The notes beneath the pieces were generated by a model, which ran no database searches, was not told where the DNA came from, and saw only the letters and a list, made by a program, of their open reading frames with translations. The translations under genes were made by a program, and so were the position numbers. From Euryodendron excelsum (Eukaryota; Streptophyta; Magnoliopsida; Ericales; Pentaphylacaceae), in NCBI GenBank assembly GCA_033060915.1, contig CM065396.1:3436001-3500000 (forward strand): a stretch of 64,000 nucleotides of DNA. The letters are read 5' to 3'. Positions 24,121 through 36,615 of the stretch are shown here, piece after piece; position 1 is the first letter of the stretch, and each line of letters opens with the position of its first letter.

Positions 24121-26400
24121 TTATGCTTAGATCAATACTATTATGAGACATATAATATGATTATTTAAAAATTTTAAACACCCAATAATTCATTGTTATA
24201 ATATATAGTGTAGATAGATTTGTCCTTCTAAAAAACACTAAAGGGATTTGAATAGAAAATTTCACAGTTTTGAACTAAATGAAAGACTCTCTAAATTATA
24301 AGAGAAGAACCCATGAAAATTTAAAAATAAGAATACTAATATTTTCAATTTTATTTAAAACTTTTCAAAATAAGATAAGATTTTAGTAAATATTTATTAA
24401 TCATGAAAAAAGTAATTTTTTTTTTATATTTTATGGTTAAACTTGTACTATTGTAACAGATTTAGTATTAGTAATTTAAAATTTTAAACAACTAAGAAAA
24501 TCATTTTATGTCTTTTAACATTAAAAACCCAACAACGTATTGAAATAAATAGATAGCTATAAATACACATTATGCTAGTCTGCATAACATAATAATATAT
24601 CAAAACTTATTATTAAAGTAATAAGTGTCATGTCAATATTACCAAATATTTCAATTTTTATAAATTTAAGGGAGTGACTTTAGGAAATATATATCTAATA
24701 ATTTGAATTTTGAAATAAATGTAAGATTTTAGGAAAGTAATAAAATTATATTTGTTAACCAATCAAATTCTAAAATGTTATTCTAATATTACAAAAAATT
24801 TAATTTCTAAAAATTTTAAGAGAGTGACTTTAGAAACTATATAATAGAAATTAAAGTTCCATCTATATAATATATAATTCTATTAGTAAGAAGTTTAGCT
24901 AACCAATCAAATTGCAACATGTGGTATTTTAATTTCACAAAAAATAAAAATTTTGTAAAAATTGGATTGGAATCTTATGCTTCGATCAACACTATTATGA
25001 TATATATAATATGATTATTTAAAATTTTTAAAAAGTTCACCCAACAACCAATTGTTTATAATACATAGTATAGATAGATTTGTCTTCTAAAAAAATCTAA
25101 AGGGACTTGAATAGAAAATTTCACAGTTTTGAATTAAATAAATAACTTCCCAAATTATAAGGAAAGAACTACGAAAATTTAAAAATAAGAATACTAATAT
25201 TTTAAATTTTATGTAAAACTTCAAAAATATGATGAGATTTTAGTAAAGATTTATTAGTCATGAAAAAATTTAAATTTTCTAATTTTTATGATTAAACCTA
25301 CACTATTATAACATATTTAGTATTAGCATTTAAAATTTTAAAAACTAAAAAAATTATATTAGGTCTTTCAATGTTAAAGACCTAACCACGTATTACTATA
25401 AATAGATAGCTATAAATGTACATTATGTTAGTTTGCATAATATAATAATATGTCAAAACTTATTATTAAAGTAATAAGTGTCATGTCAATATTACCAAAT
25501 ATTTGAATTTTCATAAATTGAAGGGAGTGACTTTAGGAAATATCTAATAGTTTGAATTTTCAAGTAGATGTACAATTTTTGGAAAGTAATAAAGTTATAT
25601 TTGTTAACCAATCAAATTCAAACAATGCTATTATAATATTATTAAAAATTTAATTTCTAGAAATTTTAAAAAAGTGACTTTAGAAAATATATAATAAGAA
25701 TTAAAGGTTCATCTATATATTATATATAATTCTATTAGTGGGAGGTTTTAGCTAACTAATCAAATTGCAACATGTGGTATTTTAATATTACAAACAATAA
25801 AAATTATGTAAAAATTGGATAGGAATTTTATGCTTAGATCAATACTATTATGAGATATATAATATGATTATTCAAAAGTTTTAAAAGTTCACCCAACAAC
25901 CAATTGTGATAACAAATTTAGTATTAGTAATTTTAAATTTTAAAAATTAAGAAAATTATTTTAGATCTTTCAACATTAAAAACCCAACAATGTTTTGTTA
26001 TAAATAGATAACTATAAATACATATTATGTTAGTCTGCATAACATAATAATATGTCAAAACTTATTATTAAAGTAATAAGTGTCATGTCAATATTATCAA
26101 ATTTTTGAATTTTCATAAATTTTAGGGAGTAAATTTAGGAATTATCTAATAGTTTGAATTTTGAAATAAATGTAAGATTTTAGCAAAATAATAAAATTAA
26201 ATTTGTTAACCAATCAAATTCTAACAATGTTACCAAAATTTTAATTTCTAGAAATTTTAAGAGAGTGACTTTAAAGGTCCATCTATATACTATATATAAT
26301 TCTATTAGCGAGAGGTTTTAACAAATCAATCAAATTGCAACATATATTATTTTAATATTATAAAAAATAAAAATTCTATAAAAAATGGATTGAGATTTTG
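24121..26400. repeat. Tandem array with an 853-854 bp unit (2.6 copies)
   Basis: The landmark TTATGCTTMGATCAAYACTA begins at 24121, 24975 and 25828, so the period is 854 then 853 bp. Other landmarks repeat in the same order, for example TTAAAGTAATAAGTGTCATG and GTTAACCAATCAAATTC. The third copy lacks about 280 bp: after ACCAATTGT it jumps to the later block AACAAATTTAGTATTAG. The array is very AT-rich, has no open frames, and decays at 26400 before a TA tract. Confidence 0.85.
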
Positions 26401-26429
26401 AAGAGAAAAGATCTCATAACATTATGCTA

Positions 26430-26451
26430 TAATATATATATATATATATGG
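26430..26451. repeat. (TA)n tract after the tandem array
   Basis: About ten TA units lie just beyond the last copy of the 853-854 bp unit. Confidence 0.85.
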
Positions 26452-28439
26452 ATAAATATGTTATTGATAATGTGTACATTAAATGGGAGGGACAACTTTA
26501 TTTTTGGAAGGAAGGTAAAATTTGAAGACTTTGTTTACTACCTTTGGTTTTAAAAAGAAGAAGAAGAAGGAAAAAAAAGTACTCTACTAGAAAAGGAGAT
26601 TTTTAAATTCAAAATACAGCTGTAATTTTTTGGGCCCTCTGTCATATTTATGGAGTTCACCTGTACATTTAAGTTAGTTATCTAGCTAGGATACGCTCAT
26701 GTAAAAGGGCGGGCTAGGCTCAACCAATATAAAATTTGAAAATAGCAATTTCTTATACGAAAAATTATAAATATGAATAAATAAGGAAAAATGTCAAACT
26801 CTTTCCCAACATGCATGGTCTCCAAATATTTATTTCACGTGTTTCCTGTTTACTTGGGGTATGAGGACCATTTGATTGGATAACGTTTTTTTGTGAATTA
26901 CATTACAGTTGCATTTGGCAAAAATTAAAAAAAAAAAACCGTTGCCGGCCGGATTACATCTTTTTCCCAGAAGCCGTGAGATAGGCAATGCCACATGAGA
27001 GATGGTATTACACATTTCATGAAAGGGTAAGCATACAAAGTGGTTTTGCCCATCCACCAACATATCATATATTAAAATTTACATAAAAAAAAAATGTTAT
27101 ATTAAGGAATAGTACATGATAATATTATATCATTTTATATTTATGCATCATAATATAAATAGAAAAAAGTAATTTTATATATTAGTCCCATTTCTTATCT
27201 CATCCTATTTAAATATATATATATATACATCATGGCATTATTTATCTCCACCATTCCTTATCTAATAGTATTACTTATGTCAATAATTCAATCCCACAAA
27301 CAAACAATATAATATTATTAAATTTATCCCCATCATCCTATGTAAATATTATTAAATGTCATGATTACAAAAACAAAAACAAAAATTAATTGAAAACGTA
27401 GAAGCTCTCACAGCCTGTATATATATACATATCCCCACTGATGCCACGTGGCTGCTGTGTGTTTTGGACAAATTGTTACTGGGCGAACTCAACCCGGTGG
27501 AATGTCATGAATTAAAGTAGTATAAAAGGGGTAATTACAAAAAATAAAAAATAAAAAAACCTAAAACTTTAAAAAATATTTTGTATAATAAGGTTAAAAT
27601 ATCAACTAAAAACGTCAAATAAAGTAGTCATCCTCATTATCTGCAACAACTAAGTAGTAGCTAGCTAGCTAGCTCTTAATTAACAAACTAAATGCATATA
27701 TATATATGTATATCCTTAATTAAGCTTAATTAATACTCAAATCATTTCAACCTACGTACGTATACTTGATAATTTGATGTGTCCTTTAGATACAATTCAT
27801 ATACATATCTTACTTGCGAAGGATATTCAATTAATGGCTTAATAATATATCAAAAAACGCACTTAGTTTCTTAATGTTCAATATTGATTAAATTTTTGTT
27901 TAGGATACTTACTTGCGAGCGAGGGTCAATTTCCATCAATTTTGCATAATATTTCATAAATGGTGAATTATTTTATACATAATTTTACAAAGAATAAAAA
28001 GTAATGCATGTTCTGTAACCTATTTCATACTTTAAATAGTCATTATTAATTTCAGTCAACTAAATATTTAGCTTTGTGCGATATTCAAATGGCATAACTA
28101 ATTGCTCGATCATCTCTGTTAAATTTTCATTAAAAGAATAAATAAAAACTACTTGGATATATAAATTAGATTATGGAACACACATTTCAATGACTTTTAG
28201 ACAATCTATTTCAAATAAATTAGAATATTTAGGTATTTTTATTTTGTATTTATATATCATCGTCCATTATTTCAAATTTATTATTTATTTTCTTTCTATC
28301 TTGCCCGCCTAAATTTCTCATACCATGGGTTCCTGAATGATATTTTAATGTTATATTTGAATCTTGAATTTGTCAAAAAAAAAAATTTACTTATACATAT
28401 TTATTTTTTAGGGATAACTAAACAAAAAAAAGAAATTTT

Positions 28440-28580
28440 TTTTCAAGTACCTATTCATTTTTTCATTCCAACCCAGAGATAAATTTAGATTCTTTCATTT
28501 ATTTTCTTTTTCAAGTACCTATTCATTTTCCAATCCAACCCAAAAAGAAATAAATTTAGATCTTTCATTAATTTTCTTTT
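28440..28580. repeat. Two-copy tandem duplication of about 70 bp
   Basis: Both copies start TTTCAAGTACCTATTCATTT and continue through CCAACCC to AAATTTAGATYCTTTCATT, with few differences. Confidence 0.85.
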
Positions 28581-29079
28581 CCTATCTTTTATTTTTTCTT
28601 TTCCTTTTCCTCCGTGAAACTGACTATCCTTCTCATGCTATATTTTCTCCTTGTTTATTTGACACAAAACTAACTTGATTAGCATCCTAAATTAAGTTTG
28701 TTGCATGTAAAATATCATTTTAGGATTAGCCTATATTTGAACAATTAAGAGGGAGGTGGAATGGGAATCCAATTCCTTATCCCCTTCATTTACGTTGTGT
28801 TTGAATCAAAGATTTGGTAAAGAAAAAATGAAATGAAAAATGATATGAAATTACATCTATATTTGTTTTTTTAGAGAAAGTGGAAAGTAAAAGAATATAA
28901 AAAGAAAATAAGTAAAAACTTAAAATTTTTTATTTTCTTTTCTTTTTTCTCTTTTTTTTTTTTTTTTTTGAATAAATCCAGATTCTAAATATGGCACTAG
29001 TGTTTTAGATATGTGAAATGCTCGAAATGTAATCGCGGATTACATGTTCAAAGTGAAAATGAGATTAAGTGGAAATCTA

Positions 29080-29348
29080 AGGGTTCGTTTGGTAACGTTG
29101 TCAGTTTTTATTTTTTGCTGTGTGTTTTTATTGTATGTTTTTTATGGTTTGATGACGAGCGTTTATAGGTTATCGTTGTGCCAATAATACTAGACAAATA
29201 TTTTGGTAAGAGAAAATACACCCACTTTAATGTCTTTAGTTTTTTTTTTTTTGAAGTTTGTAAAAAACTAAAAAAAAAAATTTAAACAAACGCTATTTTT
29301 TGTTTTTTTTTAAAAAATAAAAATAATAAACGTTACCAAACGAGGCCT
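29080..29348 (+). mobile_element. Foldback MITE-like element, copy 3 (best-preserved ends)
   Basis: The terminal inverted repeats are clear: the left end contains TTCGTTTGGTAACG and the right end CGTTACCAAACGAGGCCT. The element is about 269 bp, non-coding, with a T-rich then A-rich hairpin near the right end. It is the reference copy for the family at 1315-1585 and 23582-23858. Confidence 0.75.
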
Positions 29349-31064
29349 TATTTTCACAGGCTCTCTTAGGAATCTCACATTTCCATACCATTTAAGTTTG
29401 GAAAAGAAGACGGGGTTACAACATCTATTCTTCCCATCCAAGCACGGCCTCGGGTTTTCATGTAGTCCTCCAAATTAGTTGAGTTGAAGTTCAAGATTTT
29501 CAAACTAATTTATTTTTATGTCCGACTGTATACTTCCATTCATGTTTACTTGAAACACACTTTCTGCAATTGGGATAGCATTGAATATGTATATATTCAT
29601 AATAATAATACAGTCAACGTCAAACAAATTGATTTTGGAGGAAAAAAAATTAAAAACACAAGAATAATTTATCAAATTACTTTTCTTATTGTCTTTTTTT
29701 TTTACCCACTTAGACACATATAAGTAAATTTTACATATATGTACTTAACTACTAATATAGATCTCATGCATTATATCCAGAAGTTTAAATGAGGAAATTA
29801 ATTTTAAATAACATTACTAAGAAAACAAAAAAGAAAGAAGGAAAAGAAAACGAAGAATAAGAGCAGATGGAAATATCTGTAACTAATTCTATGAACATTT
29901 TTTTTTTCTGGGTAGAAACCAATTGGTTGTTCGATCACTGTAGTAAAAAAAAAAAAAAAGAAAAATTTTAAATTCCAGGAGCACGTTTAGGTCAGGTTAT
30001 TTAAATAGCTCACAGATTTCTTATTTTAACTTTTTCTTTTGTTTTCAGTATAAAAGCCAAAAACATAACCTAAAAATCATAAAAATAATAAAAAATTAAA
30101 TTTTTGGTAGACAAAAAAGGTTTACTATCATTTCTTCCCTTCAATTTTACCTCAAATTTCAATGTCTTCTCTCAACTTTCATTTCTTCTATTTACCCATC
30201 CAACTTTTAAAAATAAGTCAATGTGGTTCAACATTTCAAAATAGGTAAGAAAATTAAAAATTATTTATACTTTAATACTCTAAACCATGAATTTAATATT
30301 CTTTTATCCCATTGAACAAAAAATCGTTATATTTTCACCCTCATAATTTTCAAAATTGTGAGCTTGTTTGGTCAAAATTCTATACTAATATCTGGATCAA
30401 ATAGAAAAAAATTATTCCATGGCTATGAAATGTTATAAACTCTCTCAAACTGTCCAAGTTGATCAAAATCATCAATAAAATCTTACCCTCGTCGACCACT
30501 AATTATTGGCATTTCTAATGTCAAGGATATTTTTGAAACTACATATTTGTTAGCTAGAAATAAAAACATCTTATATTGTATCAGATAAAAAATGCTGCAA
30601 GTGTTAATTTATTTCTATTGTTAACAGTGTCAACAAAAATTGAAATTATAATAGTTTATGCATAAAAATGTAATAATTTTTAGTTTAACGGGTAAAGTAA
30701 TATTAAATCATAGTTGATAGGTCAATTGTGTAATTGATCTTTAATTTTTTACTCTTATTTTAAAATGTTGGACAACATTGACTTGCTTTTAAAAGTTGGA
30801 GGGCTTAAATAAAAAAAAAAATCAAAGTTGAGGGATAAAATTGAAATCTAAGTTAAAATTGGAAGGACAAAATAGTTGTTTGCCTAGAAAAAATCTAGTG
30901 AATAAGGAAAAAAATATATTATAACCAATTTGAACCAAAATAGCATAAAAAAATAAGGTTTGGAAATAGATATCTTGATTATAACATAGAATATCTATAA
31001 ATCTAAAGTCAAGAGTATCGTTGATTATATATGTTGTCCAGCCTCCAGAGTCTCCTGATCATAG

Positions 31065-31525
31065 TAATTAATCTTGTATCGGTACCGAAAATATCGGTCG
31101 GTACGCTTCAAACGGTATAAATGAATGGTGGTATCGTACTGGTTAAGGTACCGACTAATATTAGACAATACCAGTGATACGGGTCAATACCGGTAGTACC
31201 GAGAATACCGAATAGTACCGGTTTTGCGTAATTTATTTTAAAATAATTTAATTTTATTATCTTTTGATGATAATTATCAATTAAAATTTATTTTAGGCAT
31301 ATACTAGACAATAATATGTCTTTTAAGTATTTTTAAATATATATTTGAGTTGGATAACAGGGTTACATTATATTAAAACCTTTCACATTTTAAATATATA
31401 TATTTTTATAAAATATAACATTTATGACGATAAATTTAAGATGGTACCTGGTATTACACCGATATCGGTACGTACTATACCAATAGTAAAAACGGTACCT
31501 TAACCAGTACTATGCTCTTGATAGC
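31065..31525. mobile_element. GGTACC-rich inverted-repeat element, copy 1
   Basis: CGTACTGGTTAAGGTACC at 31135-31152 is inverted as GGTACCTTAACCAGTAC at 31494-31511. The left part is packed with GGTACCG/CCGGT motifs and the right part with ATCGGTACGTACTATACC. The centre is AT-rich and non-coding. The related element at 35430-35940 has the same order of motifs. Confidence 0.55.
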
Positions 31526-31938
31526 TTTAGTTTTGACTCATATTTATTATAACGTTAGCTGTGAAGAAATCAAAATAAATTTGCTGACCATAAAGAAAGC
31601 TGTAACAATTGATTTTTCTTTTCTTTGTTTACAAAGTTCCCTTCAAGTTCAAGATAGGCACATAGACTTGCAAATTTTGAATCAAAAAACAAAACCGATA
31701 TATGGAAATTTCAAATGCAGTGATTGCCCAACCCCATGCAAGCATAATTACTCAATTTTCTTAGCTTAGCCAAACGCAAGGTCATCGAAGAATCCTATTG
31801 ACTTTTTGATTACCTGATAAATGCGTTTAAGATAGATGGTGTATGCATTTTCAGACATTGGTTCATATATATAGTATCAACATTTGTGGAACTTACATAT
31901 TAAATTTGTTAATTTAATCAATAATGACTAATGATTTT

Positions 31939-31956
31939 GAGAGAGAGAGAGAGAGA
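31939..31956. repeat. (GA)n microsatellite
   Basis: Nine GA units occur before CCATACATG. Confidence 0.9.
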
Positions 31957-32395
31957 CCATACATGATTATTGTGAAACTAATTATGAAACGCATGTCCTA
32001 TTATAGATACATTATTTTACCTTTCCGTTTAGGGATAAAACAATTTGATTATTATGTGTAAATGACAATTGTATTACTGATACAGTTGCAATTAGTAAGA
32101 TTAATGTCAAATTTACTAGCAAATATACTAACGTGTAAATAATATCTTTTTTCGTCTCAACTAATTTTTAAGCAGAGAATGAATGTTTTTAGGGTTTATG
32201 TCATTTTTGGTGTATTTTAGATAGGTATGAGTTCGGATTGGGCTAAAAAATAAAAATTGAAATGGGTATTAGTTTAGTTGGGCAAAATTCATTTTTAATT
32301 GAGTCAAGTTTAAAAAATTTATTTATTTTTTCAAAATCCAATAGAGACGGCCGATGCCGCTTGGCCAAAATCAGTTTGCCCCTGACTGCCACTGT

Positions 32396-32520
32396 GGAGT
32401 CTAGAGATTGAGCGTCAAATGTAGGTAGTTTCGCACCTGAAGAGGTTATTTGTATGGAATCTAGAGATTGAGCGACGGATGTAGGCAGTCTTGCACATGA
32501 AGAAGTTATTTGTATATTTT
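32396..32520 (-). repeat. SINE-like remnant with a 59-bp tandem duplication
   Basis: Two copies of a 59-bp block (TCTAGAGATTGAGCG, then TGTAGG, then ATGAAGARGTTATTTGTAT) sit side by side. The text TGTAGGCAGTCTTGCACATG resembles the tail side of tRNA-derived plant SINEs read in reverse, but the pol III boxes are too degraded to call. The duplication is seen directly; the SINE origin is a guess. Confidence 0.4.
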
Positions 32521-32599
32521 GAATTCATGATACGCATGTTAGAATTGAGCAACTTTACTGTTGCATGCGTTAAACTCACCCTCTGAAGACAAAAAAGGG

Positions 32600-32634
32600 A
32601 TAATATATATATATATATATATATACATATATAT
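32600..32634. repeat. (AT)n microsatellite
   Basis: About 14 AT units, interrupted once by a C. Confidence 0.9.
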
Positions 32635-33770
32635 CTTACTTTGTGCTCTTTTTAGATTGAACGTGTTATTGTATTTTTCCTTGTACAAGTAACAGGGAAA
32701 ATAAGAAGAGAGACCATGCTACCGTGTGGTGGATGAAATTTTCAAACCCTAATAATGCTTTTGAGATACACAAACAACCTCTTCAAATATAGTAATTAGT
32801 TGCCCAGCTTTTGTTTTTTTGGCTTAAAATTGAGGAGTAAAGTTAGTTAATTAACAAACTCGTTCGCTTGCTATATATATGAGCCTAACGTATCTTTTGT
32901 AAGCTTTTAAGCTGAACAAAAATCTGGGCCCGAATTGAAGTTTCTTATATAGCAATAAGCTAAACGGACAATGTTAGTCTCCGCGTTGACAGATGATAAG
33001 CCTACTATGCATGAGCTCAAATACCAGCCTTATTAGACAAAACCAAAAGCCTCTAACATGCTGATAACTTAAATCACTTAACAAGCATTGTCCAAGTATC
33101 AAACCTTAATCTCATAAGCTTGGATGATCGTTTAAAAAAAGAAATTAAAGTGCTAAACCTGAGTCAGTGAATCTATGATGGGTTAAAGTTAGGGCTGGTC
33201 ACTTGGCTACATTTGCTATGTAATTTCCATAAGATTTGTGCACTAATCGGACTTCTATAGGACTTGAACAACCATATAATTAATCTGTCAACTAACTCAT
33301 CTATATAGATCATCTGATATACATGGGTTGATACCATGTATAAATATGTAAGCTCTTTGGATTCAAGAAATATGCACTTCAGTTCTAACAAGTTTGGATT
33401 AACTTTTACATTTGCTTCGCATGAAATTATAATAGAAAAAAACAAAAAAACGTAAACAAAAATCAGTATGGGTTAAGGTGGGTGAGATCATTCTTTAATA
33501 AGTTTGTTAATCAAGCTTTTTAAAAGCAACAAAATGACACTAAAACGCAAAAATTATATGAAGAATCAAGTTTAATCGCCCATGCACAACCTGCTAAAAT
33601 AAAATTGACTAAGATGATTTGTCATTAAAGACAAATGAAACACAATCTGTTTCTATCACAAATCCGAGAACTATGTGTATATATGAGGTAAACATCATTT
33701 CTTTTATCGGTTCAGAAAACTTGATAATATAAAGCCGGATAAAGCTTTCATAATTAGTGATAGTATTTTT

Positions 33771-35180
33771 GTCACGCCCCAAAATTCAGGGGTGATTTTT
33801 AATGAAAATAATTAATTTTGCAAAAAATAAATTAAAATTTTAATTTTTTAAAAATAATAATAAAGTCCAATTTAATAAACAGTCCATAGTACAACAGAGC
33901 AATTGCATGTCACTTTACTGATAAAAATCTAAATCCCAAAACCTCAAGTAGAACTAGAATACGGAATAAAATACAAGATTGTTTACAATACTAACAAAAA
34001 ATCAAACGACGGAAATCTAACTAATATCAAACTAGTTCCAAACCGCTTGTCTTCGTGTTTAAACTTGAACCTGCAAAGTTTGTGGGGGTATGAGCTTGCG
34101 CCCAATAGTCCAGAACATCTAACATACAGAGCATAGCGTGCAAAGCAATATATAAGCATGTAAAAAAAAATATACCAGCAATGTAATGTGAATGTAATGC
34201 ATATGTTAATACCTCTTTCAAATTAATATAATAATATTCTTCTTATTCCTTTATTTGACTTTTATACCTATTATTCTGTTCAATGCTATATGATCTCATT
34301 TTCGAATACATTTTACCTAGATTTTCACATTTCTTTATTCAACATTATATAGTAATCCTTTGTGGAGAAACAATGGCTTTCAAAGCTCTAATATATGATG
34401 CCATCTATCAACTCCGTTTTTAGCTCTCATCTGTGGTACTTGTGAATCAACACGCTTCTAAGGATGTTAAATACACTTGACCAAGACTTAATTCTAGACC
34501 TTTCACTCGAGGGAGGAATAATTTCTACTTGCTTTACTTCTTCATGCTCATTACTATTTCATAATTTTTGCTCACTACTATTTCATAATTTTTTATATTC
34601 TCAAATCACTTTGATTAGAACTCTATCTTTTACAGATGACACAATTTCTCATTCAATATCATTACTCCATTATCCGACCAACGCTATGTATTCCTCAATA
34701 GGGACAATATTCAAAATATTCATAATCCAGCAACTCAGTGCAACATACAGATAACATTATTATTTAAATCATATATCTCACAAATAGCAGTAATTACGCA
34801 TTACATAACATTTTAATCATAAATAGTAATAATTATATTCTTTAACTCATTTAGATTGAGATAATGAAATTAATCTTCACAACCACTGAAATAACAGGTA
34901 ACAATTGACCATTACATAAATTTTGAGTACACTCTAAATGCCTAAAGATATCAAATAATATCATTTTATATAAATAAAATATAAAATATCTTTTTATCAG
35001 ATTTAATTCGTTAAATTATTAACATTTATCATCAAAGTCAACGTATTAAAATTTGATAGTAATCAGAACACTTTTGACGGTTTGGATCATAAAAATTTCG
35101 TTCACTTCCCCAATTGCTTAAAGATTCTTTCCAGGTAGGTTAGAGGTTCTTTGGTTCCCTTCCAATGGTTGGCCCTTATC
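33771..35180. repeat. Possible LTR-like repeat fragment beginning TGTCACGCCCC
   Basis: The start TGTCACGCCCCAAAATTCAG resembles the beginning of many plant Ty3/gypsy LTRs and related repeats. No second copy lies in the window, no coding sequence follows, and I cannot place the right end with confidence. Confidence 0.25.
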
Positions 35181-35429
35181 ATAGGACTACAACAACTTTT
35201 AAAATACTTTACTAAAATAAATAACACAATGTAAAAGAAAATAATTATGAAATAATAATAATAAAACAGAGAAATTAAATTGTCTCTTAAGGAGTGTTTG
35301 GACGTAGCTTATGCTTTATATTTATGATTTTTTTGAAATGTATTTGAGTGAATAGCTTAAAAAAGCAACTTATATTAAATTACCTTTTTTAAAAAAAATT
35401 ATTTTAAAGAACACTTTTTAAAAATAACT

Positions 35430-35940
35430 TATACTGAACTGTACCAGTCTATACTGAACTGTACCGAATATACCAACCCGTACAGGACAATTGGAATTTT
35501 TACTCCATTTCTAATTTATCATTGTATTTTATATTAGTTATTTCGTTTTGGTGACTTTTAAAATTTTAATATGAATAATTTCTATATTTAGAATATACTA
35601 GTACCTTTTGGTAGTAATTTGTTATATCAAATTGTTTAGACCTTTTATTGGAATATAATAGGCAATGAAAATGTATTTTAAGTCTTTTTAAAGTACTTAA
35701 AACTTATGATTTACTATTTTGAAGATTTTTTAAACTACTTATAACTTGTGTATATTTTGTTATAATGAGATTTTATTTTGTATATTTATAATATATGTAT
35801 ATATTTTTTTACATATATATATATATATATACAATATTCATAGCGGCAAATTTGATATGGTGCGCTGGTACAATCTGTTACCGATACGTACTATCTCAAT
35901 GGTAAAAACAGTACGGTGGCCAGTGCGAGATTCACAACTA
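35430..35940. mobile_element. GGTACC-type inverted-repeat element, copy 2 (diverged)
   Basis: ACTGTACCGAATATACC near the left and ACCGATACGTACTATCTC then GTACGGTGGCCAGTGC near the right match the motif order of the 31065-31525 element. An (AT)n tract (about 35812-35831) lies within it. Confidence 0.45.
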
Positions 35941-36000
35941 TGGATAAAACATCCAACGGTCTAGGAAAAAATCCTTATAAATAAGGAAATTTATGAGCAT

Positions 36001-36450
36001 TGTTGGATTGCATTCTTCTTACTCCCTCTTTCACTTTAGACTCAAATAAGATTTTAAAATTTCTTTCTTATTAGGTAATGGATGGATGACCTTAGGGCAG
36101 ATAACAAATGTTGCCGCCTTAAAATGTTACCGACTCAACTCCTTTGCTGACATTTTCAAATTAGTGTAAATATAAGAGCTTGGGAGATAGTTTGATATAC
36201 AATAAAATAGAGACAGAATAGAAAGAAAGAAGAAGAGAGAGTATAGGTAAGTCCTCAAAGATCAAGTTGTATTTTATTTGGTTCTGTAATATCAATAAAG
36301 TCTTGGGTGGTTCAGAAGGTGTATCCCTAAAGAGTTTCAAAAGAACTAATTTAATAGTTTCGGAAGAACTAGTTTCTTATATCTTGTATTTGTACATGTT
36401 TTATTTACTTTATATTTCCCTATTTATAACACGTTATCAGTACGAAACTT
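36001..36450 (+). repeat. Ty1/copia LTR-like fragment ending at a primer-site-like sequence
   Basis: A TATAAGAGCTTGGGAG promoter-like stretch is followed by a purine-rich run and ends TATTTATAACACGTTATCAGTACGA. ACACGTTATCAGYACGA is familiar as the junction of an LTR end with a primer-binding site in some plant copia elements. No internal coding region follows. Confidence 0.3.
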
Positions 36451-36615
36451 TGAGTGTTTATGAAAAAGAAGGGCATTTATGGTTTTTAAGACGACAGTTC
36501 ATATATACACACATGCATATATGTTTCATAATTTTTAATACTGATGTCTTCTATAAAGTGTAAAATTTTTAGAAGGTAATGAATATTTAATATTCATATT
36601 GACATATGTTTCTTT

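Larger units (their letters stand above)
22203..36000. other. Long gene-free AT-rich region
   Basis: I find no host gene in this 14-kb stretch on either strand. Its content is listed separately: MITE copies, the 853-854 bp tandem array, short duplications, a GGTACC inverted-repeat family, a SINE-like remnant, microsatellites and LTR-like fragments. Remaining parts are simple A/T-rich sequence. Confidence 0.6.

Noticed and set aside
34464..34754. 96-codon plus-strand frame
   Set aside because: Internal duplication of LLFHNF and AT-rich codons; no family signature.
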